The notes under the pieces: generated by a model
Databases searched by the model: none
The model's input: only the letters and a program-made list of their open reading frames with translations
Told to the model about the DNA's origin: nothing
Part shown: piece by piece, positions 56,846-64,000 of the stretch
How the letters are laid out: each line of letters starts with the position of its first letter
How positions within the stretch are numbered: the stretch's first letter is position 1
Position numbers and translations under genes: made by a program
Origin: Chelonoidis abingdonii
Lineage: Eukaryota; Chordata; Testudines; Testudinidae
DNA length: 64,000 nucleotides
Assembly: GCF_003597395.2 (NCBI RefSeq)
Contig: NC_133773.1
Location: 127,152,913-127,216,912, forward strand
Reading direction: 5' to 3'

Positions 56846-57538
56846 TGAAATATGAAATTAAACAGAGTTTAAGACATCCATGGCCACATACAGGGAGAAA
56901 ACTGTCCTTCTATCAGTGTGTGGAGACCCCTCTTCCTACGTAGAAAGAGAACTGTATTGCTTCATTAGAGAATTAAGCCTCGCAACACCTTAAACTGAAA
57001 AACCCAGAGGGACTGCCCCAAAGTCAGAGTGAGCCTGAGGTGCTGACATAGGGAAATACCAGGGAAAGAAAAAACCAAAAATATATAAATAACAAATAGC
57101 TACAGTGCGACAAATCCTGAAATGTGGGCAAGGACTGATTATAAAAGGATGCAGATGGTGAATTGTTAATGGAAGAGTTCCAGAGTTAAAGACCTCGCCT
57201 CTAGGGTCCTTCAAAGGTCATAACTCACGATTGTCAATAGTACTAACCATACTATCTCAAATGGTATATCAGGACATAAGGCAACCAAAGTCCCCTTGAG
57301 AAGAATGGGGCTATATTATTTAAGACTTTAAATAGTATTAAGAAGACTATGCTCAATAGAAAAGAGGCAGCCAGGGCATATGTTGGTGTGTGGCTCTCAC
57401 CAGCTCTTGTGGGCATAAACTCTACTTTCTGCTTCCAAGTAAAAAGTTGTTTAAACCATACCATGAAATGATAGCTACCCTTTATCACTATAGAGCAGCT
57501 GCTTGTTAAGCGCTTGTCTATTCCTGCTGCCAGTGCAT

Positions 57539-57585
57539 CGAATCATAGAAGTTGAAAATGGAAAAGAGCTATGTAGGGACCAAAC
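57539..57585 (-). mobile_element. Short LINE 3' end fragment
   Basis: CGAATCATAGAAGTTGAAAATGG, then AAAAGAGCTATGTAGGG, resembles an antisense CR1/L3-type 3' terminus. Confidence 0.4.
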
Positions 57586-57637
57586 TTCAGGCGCAAGTTT
57601 ATTTTTCAGTGCATGTGTAAGTCTTTAAAGTCATTGG

Positions 57638-57752
57638 GTCTAATTCTCCTCTCACTTATATTCATTTTACACCTATGCATCTCCACTGACTTCAGTGGCA
57701 CAACTACTGATTCTCACTGGTGTAGGTAAGGGAAGAATCAGACCTATAACAT
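57638..57752. repeat. Palindromic MITE
   Basis: Left TTGGGTCTAATTCTCCTCTC, centre CACTGACTTCAGTGGCAC, right TAAGGGAAGAATCAGACCTA. The arms also pair through ACACCTATG and GTGTAGGTA. Confidence 0.75.
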
Positions 57753-58374
57753 TTGTATCATTGTCATGCACCTTACAAAACTGTGGTTAAAGGATTTATC
57801 AGCACTCATGTAGGATGACCTGACCATTCATGGCTGCATCAATCACTAGTAATGTGTCCATATCAAAATCATGCTGATTATATCTTTATTCCACACATCA
57901 TCATGACTTCCATGTGTACATGCACACACACACTCATAACTTGCTTAAGCAAACCCATATATTCTGCATTTCCTGGGACTGTGTGTGTCACCTTTATATG
58001 CTGAATGCAGTTGACACAGGTAGTTTAGCCCTGGATGAAATCAGCTGTGTTTAGCATCATGCTAGCTCCTATTTCATAATCCTTACCTACGCTAGTACTT
58101 ATTCACGTAAATAGTCTAGTTGACTTCAATAGGTTTACTCCTCCCTATGTACTACTCAGCAAGTTTTTAGATGTGGAATAGTGGGCCCTGCGGAGGAAGA
58201 ACACAAACATTGAAAAGTGCTCAATTATCTTAAAACAACTAACTTCAACAATAAACTCTTGCACACGTACAGCGGCAGGAGGTGAGATATTATATTTATC
58301 CTGATTGTTCTTTACTCAGAAATGTAAGTACATCATAAATTACTTACAAAGAGTCAGACTATCTTGCTTTTTCT
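57753..58374. other. Unassigned stretch
   Basis: No gene recognised. A TTGACTTCAATAGGTTTACTCC fragment near 58120 is probably another relic of the small MITE family. Confidence 0.4.
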
Positions 58375-58445
58375 CATTATTATTAGTATTATGTATTATC
58401 ATAGTGCCTAACAGTCCTAGCCATGAACAAGCAGCAGTATGCTAA
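58375..58445 (-). repeat. SINE/LINE tail, antisense fragment
   Basis: TTATTATTAGTATTATGTATTATCATAGTGCC, then TAACAGTCCTAGCCATGAACAAG, is the complement of the tail family seen at 33330. Confidence 0.45.
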
Positions 58446-58702
58446 TAGATTAGGAAAGAGGCTGGCAAAGATGCTCTGAGCCTTACTAGCTGTTGCCTGA
58501 AGTGTATCTCTGTTGCTCCAGATCAGAACATAGGACTGCCATCGCATAAGGGATACGTGATTGGGACTGTCCATTCTTTTCATTACATGCACTATACGTA
58601 TGTTGAGGGTAAAGGGAATTTTGCCTCCTGTCACATAGTATGGAAAATACAGGCCTGTGCATGTGTATTTCCAGATACAATGCAGAGCCTTAAACACAAA
58701 GT

Positions 58703-58772
58703 AGCTTCAACTAGGGCCTAATCCTGCTCCTTATTAAGTCAATGGCAAAATTCTCAGCTTCAATGGGAGAAG
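58703..58772. repeat. Small MITE remnant
   Basis: GGGCCTAATCCTGCTCCTTA, then TTAAGTCAATGGCAAAATTC and GGGAGAAGGACTGGGTTC. Confidence 0.5.
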
Positions 58773-58916
58773 GACTGGGTTCATAGCAAAGAGCCATTCC
58801 TAGCCAGCAGGCAACCTGATTTTGTGACAGGCCCCTGATCTCAACTGCAGCAGTATTTGGACAGGTCAGGCAATAAGTGGAAAGTCTTGGAGCAATTCTA
58901 TGTTCCCACCAGTCTA

Positions 58917-59050
58917 TGGGCCAAATTCTCAGCTGCATGGTGCCTGGTGGAATTATTTACACCCGTTCAAAGCAGGTGTAAAATGCTATCAAATCAGAAT
59001 TATAGGGCTGCCTGTCATGTTGTGTCACCACTTACACCTGTATAGAATGG
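58917..59050. repeat. MITE remnant (GGGCCAAATTCTCAG start)
   Basis: Starts GGGCCAAATTCTCAGCTGCA; TTTACACCCGTTCAAAGCAGGTGTAAA is a strong internal hairpin. The right end (GGCTGTCAAATTC) is degenerate. Confidence 0.5.
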
Positions 59051-59309
59051 CTGTCAAATTCAATCTTTCCATTTCAGGAACATGTTGCAGCTATTTTGCA
59101 CTGGTCTATCTGGTGACACCACAGTAAAGAATTGGGTCTAGTGTCTCTGGACTTTTAACCTAAATGAATCCTGGAAAGAGATGAGGTTTAACACCTCAAT
59201 TTATCTGACTGGCTTTGTTCCTTTTAGATAAAAATAGGCAGCCTACAATTTATTTGGCATCTCTTTTTGCCGCACTGAAGAGCCTCTTTTGCCATGGGGT
59301 AAATAAGAT

Positions 59310-59425
59310 GGATCAGATTCTGCAACTCTTACTTATGCTGAATAGCTCTTACTCATTCATATAGTTCCACTGAAGTCAATGAGACTACTCATGTAAGTGC
59401 TATTCAACAGATGCAGAATTTGGCC
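59310..59425. mobile_element. 116-bp palindromic MITE, clear copy
   Basis: Left GGATCAGATTCTGCAACTC and right ACAGATGCAGAATTTGGCC are inverted; GAATAGCTCTTACTCAT pairs with ATGTAAGTGCTATTC; centre TTCCACTGAAGTCAATGAGA. Confidence 0.85.
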
Positions 59426-60165
59426 TTATTGACTAAAGAAGTGACCAAGTCAGATCATGGCCTGATTTTTGTTAATATGTCCTGCTCTTGGTAAAGTAAA
59501 TGAATTACCAGTTTTCAAGCAACAGCAGCTGTGCAGCTGCCACCAGCATTCTGGGCTAAAAGCACAAACTAAACTGTATTAGTGCAATTAGTATGGACAT
59601 CAGAAGGGAGGCTCTGAGCCCCTTCATAACCAGTCTAGATTGGTATGTAAGGTTGATCCTATGCACAGCATATCCAGATAAGAAAAGGCAACTGGATATG
59701 CTGGTGGCATGCAGCGAGTTGGCAGATAGCTGTGACTACATTTCTAGTGGCCTTTAGGTGTTTCTCTAATTCAGGTTAGAGAAGATTTTGAGCTGTGCAT
59801 GTTTTGGTCTTTTTTAAAATGTTAGTGCATATTTGTGCAGCACTGCAATTTTTTTAGCCTCTTGTTACTGTATGAAGTCACGTTTTGCAAAATACAGTCT
59901 TTATACAGATTCTAGACAGGCAGGTGCATTATCTCTTTCATTCCAATTCATCTCATTGACATATTATCTACTGTGAGATCTTGTTGGGGTTTTTTACATG
60001 TGATATTTCTGCACACAATTTTAAATCCTTCCTAGTCTATCTCACTGATGGTTAGCAGGAGATGTACAATACAGTATTAAAATCTTGAAATGTAGGTATC
60101 ACTAAGGCTCCAGCTGAAGGTAAACCAGAAGTGAGGGAGAAATGATATATAGTATATTTGTTTAT
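59426..60165. other. Unassigned stretch
   Basis: No gene recognised. Confidence 0.4.
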
Positions 60166-60370
60166 GGCCCCAATTCTGCACTGAGAGCTATGCAGGCAGA
60201 CCCCTGCACCTGAGCAGAGCCTAAATGACATCAAAGGGTCTCTGGACAGAGCCATTTCCCTATATGGAGTCCCACTAACATATATGATTCTGCATGAGCC
60301 AACACTGATCCCAGGGTACCCTTCAGCACAAAGCTGTGCTTACAGGGTTCTCAGTGCAGGATCAGGGCCC
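60166..60370. mobile_element. 205-bp MITE (GGCCCCAATTCTGCACTGAG)
   Basis: Left GGCCCCAATTCTGCACTGAG and right CTCAGTGCAGGATCAGGGCC are inverted over 20 bp. No coding capacity. Confidence 0.85.
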
Positions 60371-61767
60371 ACCTGAAGCTAAAGGAAGGAAAGTTCCACT
60401 AATTAAATGTTTATTAATGAAGCATTTTTCCACCTTGTGCTCCTTCATGTTAAGTAACAGGTAACAATTCTAGTGAGATATCATTTTCAGATCCAAAAAT
60501 GGACAGAAACAGTAGGTAACGATACCCTAGTCTATCCATGGCAGGTTACTTTTCAGGTACATATTCCTTAATTCCTTCAATAAAGAACTAGACTGAAAAC
60601 ATTTGCTGCAATATTTAGATCTCAAACCAAAATTATCTCTGTTTTTCTGTGCATCCTAAAATACTCTTGGCTTAGGAAGAAATTTTCCATATGGGCAGGC
60701 TATTCTCCAACTGCCTTCTGCGGGGTTTCTTGCACTTTCCTCTGAAGCAGCTGGTATTGGCCACTGTCAGACAGAATACTGCACAAACTGGATCACTGGT
60801 CAAGTACTGCAGTTCCTAGTTTCCTCAAAGGATTGTGGGGAAAGAGGGAGAATACTGTTGTAGTCAGCCTGGGAAAGAAAATTTGTTAAAATCTCCTGAC
60901 CCACCCTAGTCTTTACAGGGAGATGGCAGAAAGCAAGTAAACAAGATGAGGCCATTTGCCTCCTGCTGTCCTACATGCAGGAGGCCCATCTGGTTGCAAC
61001 GCATAAAGCATACATACATGCCTACCACACACTGCAATACCTTCTATCATCCTAAGCAGAAGCAGGACGGAGCATCAATTGCATAAATGAATTGCAAAGT
61101 CATGTTTTTCCGTAAACAGCACCACAATATTGGTTTCTTTTTTGGTAAACTAGGTATGTACAGAATGCTACAAGCACAGCTTAAAACTTCCGCATGTGCT
61201 GTTGCTAGTGTTCTGCTTTTGCTTGCTGTGGGATGTGTTTTTACTTTCCTTTTAGCAACACCCCTATGACAGCAACAGTCGTCCAGCCAGGGGATGGCTA
61301 CAAATATGTATATTGTGTATAACTGTAAAACAGAATTCTGAAAATATATTTGCTTATTATATTTATGTCAATTATTATTTATTGCTGCATCTGTTATTAA
61401 ATATGTAAAGCCCATTGGGATGAAAAATGCTATAAAAATAGTTTATTACCTGAAGAGTTTGGATAAAGCATCACCAAGAAAACAAAGCCTGTTTGATTTA
61501 GTGGAATAAGCATCAGCTCTGAAAAACAGTGGGCCCAGTTTTCACATATAGATGCATTAAAAGGCTGTCATGTTTGAAATTGGGACTCCCTGAACTCAAA
61601 AATTTTCATCCCATCAGGTCTGGTTCAGATCTTTCTGAGGCAGAGTGACTGTGTGGGTCTTTGGGGCAAGACTTTAAAAAGTGTGTTTGTATGTTCTCTG
61701 TGAGAACGCTTAAAGCCAATATATTTAGAGGTGACTCATTTTGGGTTCTAAAGTTTAAGATAGCTTA
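60371..61767. other. Unassigned stretch
   Basis: About 1.4 kb with no gene recognised. Confidence 0.4.
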
Positions 61768-62031
61768 TGCCTGATTTTTCAGTGATGCTAAAACCCCACA
61801 GCTCCCATTATTTTCAGCTGGAGTTGTGATAGGGTGACCAGATAGCAAGAATGAAAAATTAGGACAGGAGAGACAGTAATAGTGTCCTGTGCTGGGGAGG
61901 GGGAGGGATGTGTGTGTGTTGGGGGGGATTAATAAGGTCCCATATAAGACAAATCCCCCAATATTGGGATGGTCTCAATAATATCAGGACATCTGAGTTG
62001 TGAGAACCCAGCCCCTCAGAAAATCAAATCC
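61768..62031. mobile_element. Palindromic MITE split by a hAT MITE
   Basis: Left TGCCTGATTTTTCAGTGATGC, centre CAGCTCCCATTATTTTCAGCTGG, then the insert. Right part GAACCCAGCCCCTCAGAAAATCAAATC. Removing 61830-61995 and one 8-mer restores the usual symmetric element. Confidence 0.82.
61830..61995. mobile_element. 166-bp hAT MITE (GGTGACCAGAT family) with perfect duplication
   Basis: Starts TAGGGTGACCAGATAG and ends ATATCAGGACATCTG. The 8-mer AGTTGTGA is exact at 61822-61829 and 61996-62003. The right terminal GGTCACCCTA expected for this family is missing, so the end appears clipped. Confidence 0.85.
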
Positions 62032-62589
62032 AAAATATTTCAAGATGGTCACCCAAAAATCAAAGCACCAAAATTGGAACATTTTTGGCTTCAAGAGTCT
62101 ATGGCCTTTTATTGTAAGAGCAGGAAGTTTACCTTGGTATCTTAAAAAGGAAAATTTCCTGTGCCGAATGTATTTGCTTTACTTGCTGCAGCCCTACCAT
62201 CCAGAGGCAGCTGCTTTTGGTGGTGCTATATATCTATACTATATAGTTGAGGTACTTTGCCTTGCATGACAAAGAATGGTAGTCTCTATAGAACAATCCC
62301 TGAATGGTGGATGCATTTGTTTTATTTAGCAGTTTCAGAGCTCATGCGTCTCACTGCAGCTAGGGAAGGAGAGATAGGACCCTACGGCTGCTATTCTAAC
62401 AGCCTAGCATTTATCTCCAGTCCCTAACTGAGCTGCAGCCCAGACTTCTCTTCCTCACAGCAACACAATAATTCCACCAGCACCATAGGTGGATGGGCCC
62501 CTCCTCCTTCACTTGCCTGAGCCCCTCCCCTTTCACTTGCTTGCGACAAGACACACCTCTCCAAAACTATTGGCTAGTTTCCCCCTGTC
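62032..62589. other. Flank upstream of the MXD4 promoter
   Basis: No repeat is evident from about 62340 onward. The transition from the MITE-dense zone to apparently unique sequence supports this as the proximal 5' region of the gene. Confidence 0.4.
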
Positions 62590-62681
62590 TATTTGCATAG
62601 TATCCTCATCTCCAATCAGCAGCCGCTGACTGCTTAAAATGCATAAAGCCGGCCACTCAGTGAGACTGGGGGCTGGGCCAC

Positions 62682-62687
62682 CACGTG
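62682..62687 (+). promoter_or_regulatory. CACGTG E-box in the MXD4 promoter
   Basis: A perfect palindromic E-box, the binding site of MYC-MAX and MXD-MAX dimers, lies about 245 bp before the predicted start. This allows feedback by the network the gene belongs to. Confidence 0.6.
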
Positions 62688-62895
62688 CTGTTGCTAAGCT
62701 TCGGCTTCTAAATTGTTACTGTACTGGCTGACCTATCAGGGAGAAGATTTAGATCTGTCAACATTCTGTCTCCTAACCAGAGGGCGCTTGTCTGCACTGA
62801 TTGGCTCTACTTTAGGACTTAATCCCGCCTCTACCTAGAAATGCTGTCCATGATTGGCGATGCCTGTGTGTCAAATGTAGGTTGAGAGAGGTGGT

Positions 62896-62903
62896 TTATA
62901 TAG
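62896..62903 (+). promoter_or_regulatory. TATA box
   Basis: GGTTTATATAGGGG, spaced 39 bp after the nearest inverted CCAAT box and 117 bp before the start codon. Confidence 0.7.
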
Positions 62904-63019
62904 GGGACTTGGAAGTCCCCAGCCTGTGAACTCAGTGCAGTTTTAATGCTCATTGCTTTCCTCAGCTGTTTGAAAGGCAGACACAGAGTTTGGGGGTAAC
63001 TCCAAGAGCACACATAAAA

Positions 63020-63083
63020 ATGGAGCTGAACTCTCTGTTAATTCTTCTGGAAGCAGCTGAGTATTTGGAAAGAAGAGACAGAG
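63020..63083 (+). CDS. MXD4 (MAX dimerization protein 4), coding exon 1
   Basis: MXD4 (MAD4) is a nuclear bHLH-leucine-zipper repressor. It pairs with MAX on CACGTG sites and recruits SIN3-histone deacetylase, opposing MYC. This exon encodes 21 full codons plus one base: MELNSLL at the start, then an EAAEYLERRDR end, the amphipathic SIN3-interaction helix. As I remember it, vertebrate MXD4 is identical here, whereas MXD1, MXD3 and MXI1 differ. The start has a strong context (A at -3, G at +4). Without splicing the frame stops after six more codons (TAG at 63102). A GT donor at 63084 after phase 1 fits the known split of the following Glu codon. The bHLHZip lies in later exons outside the window. 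Confidence 0.87.
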
Positions 63084-64000
63084 GTATTCAGAGAAATGAC
63101 TAGCAGGCGCTTCTAAACATTTCAGTCTCTTTGTTGCGTGGGTATTCGGACGCCCTTTTCTCTGAGTCCATATTTCCTTCACCTGCAAAGGTGCCATGGG
63201 ATTTAAACATGTTTTTGTCAGATGCATTGCAGAGACGGGGGGAGGTGAGGGACAAATGCTATTTTCTTGCAAAATCTTTAAACAAACGAGCCCTGGCTCG
63301 AGTCTGTTTGGATTGTATGTATGTTGCAGCATTCGGTATAGGTTACATTGTTGTTCGTGTTGCCGTTTGTAATTGTATTGCCGTTTTCCCTTCGCCCTTG
63401 TCACAAGGTTTCAAGATGTGCATGATCCAGCCAATTATTATTATTATTATTATTTTTACTATTTACTCGGATGATCCTCCTATTTTGGCACTTTTTGTTT
63501 TGTTGTCTTTCTTTTAAAAATTCCGGAATAAAATCCAAACAAATCAACCAAAATTTTTTGTTTTTTACCCTAGCGTTCCTGCAAAGGAGGAAAAAATGCA
63601 TGGAAAAATATATTGCCACTAATGCTGACTTTGTCCCTAGAAGCAGAACATGGCTATGCATCAGTGTTACCCTTCGATAGTGACTATTCCAGAAAGAAAA
63701 CAAAGGCAGGCACGCTGGCCAGAAAATCCCAGAATAACAGGTAATGGATGTACCGTCTTTTTCCACAGTGAATTGGCAACTTTTTCTCTATGTCTAGCTT
63801 TATGTGCAGCGTATAGATGTATAAAAATAATAACTAATCCCGTGTCTTAGTTCCCAGTAGTCGCCATTTTTCCCCTGTATGGGCTTGGCTCTGTTTTGAT
63901 CTCTCATATAAACACTGCCACGCGTACACCATCGCCTTAGCACTCACTGCCTTTCTAAACCATCTGCACTCACGCTTCTTCCCCTGGGTTGTTAATGGCT
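63084..64000 (+). other. MXD4 intron 1 (5' part)
   Basis: Begins GTATTC at the exon 1 donor and runs past the window edge. Several CpGs remain at 63130-63400 (GACGCCC, GACGGGG, CTCGAG, TGCCGTTT, TTCGCCC), as expected near an active start site. No further exon recognised. Open frames on both strands here have no domain. Confidence 0.7.
63434..63454. repeat. (TTA)n microsatellite in MXD4 intron 1
   Basis: Seven TTA units, potentially polymorphic. Confidence 0.95.

Larger units (their letters stand above)
62590..62930 (+). promoter_or_regulatory. MXD4 core and proximal promoter
   Basis: Elements in order: octamer ATTTGCAT (62591-62598), CCAAT (62612-62616), E-box CACGTG (62682-62687), inverted CCAAT boxes ATTGG (62800-62804 and 62853-62857), an Sp1-like CCCGCC (62824), and a TATA box TTTATATAG (62896-62903). 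Transcription should start about 25-30 bp after the TATA box, near 62925-62932. This leaves a 5' UTR of about 90 bp before the ATG at 63020. Two CCAAT boxes 53 bp apart suit NF-Y. The block is not a dense CpG island, unusual for this gene family. Inferred, with no expression evidence. Confidence 0.65.

Noticed and set aside
52998..60370. CRISPR-like array from the many short palindromes
   Set aside because: The repeats are unequally spaced, diverged, individually bounded MITEs in a vertebrate genome, with no regular spacers.
40000..62000. Exons of a neighbouring gene such as ZFYVE28, adjacent to MXD4 in mammals
   Set aside because: I found no FYVE zinc-finger motif or long coding exon. By-eye scanning can miss short exons, so this is not proof of absence.

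Overview
The window is vertebrate nuclear DNA, almost certainly from a turtle. It has no bacterial-style gene packing, many decayed CR1 LINE copies, old MIR-type SINEs, a dense set of hAT and palindromic MITEs, and several LTR and Penelope-like repeats of kinds I associate with chelonian genomes. A crocodilian is the main alternative. Family names for the non-CR1 repeats rest on sequence features and memory, because no library search was possible.

Only one host gene segment is recognisable. At the right end on the + strand, 63020-63083 is the first coding exon of MXD4 (MAD4), a MAX-dimerising repressor. It encodes the N-terminal SIN3-interaction helix and ends in a phase-1 splice donor. A compact promoter lies just upstream: octamer, CCAAT, CACGTG E-box, two inverted CCAAT boxes and a TATA box at 62590-62902. 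The other ~62 kb reads as the 5' intergenic flank of this gene, and 63084-64000 is its first intron.

Layout. 0.4-3.9 kb: a long decayed CR1 with ORF1 (zinc finger, coiled coil, esterase-like) and ORF2 (endonuclease, reverse transcriptase) remnants. 7.3-9.4 kb: a second CR1 cut by a 222-bp hAT MITE with perfect 8-bp target duplications. 11.1-14.5 kb: an LTR-like repeat interrupted by a 1759-bp non-autonomous hAT. 15 kb: a Penelope-like fragment with a hammerhead-like core. 16.3-17.5 kb: an antisense CR1 holding a 191-bp TG...CA element with a tRNA-like B box. 19.4 kb: a GC-rich hAT MITE. 21.5-24.1 kb: an antisense endogenous-retrovirus-like remnant. 24.2-25.5 kb: a solo LTR. 27-37 kb: hAT and other MITEs, SINE tails, an antisense solo LTR with 5-bp duplication, and a 77-nt near-perfect hairpin. 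37.9-38.3 kb: a CpG-retaining candidate conserved element. 41-42 kb: another solo LTR. 43.8-48.7 kb: CR1 3' ends. 49.7-62 kb: a dense MIR, MITE and Penelope-like zone with an L2-like LINE remnant and several long palindromes.

Nothing here is a prokaryotic-type system. The points most worth checking are the MXD4 promoter and exon, the hammerhead-like motifs in the Penelope-like repeats, the tRNA-like element with LTR-like ends, and the nested hAT insertions.
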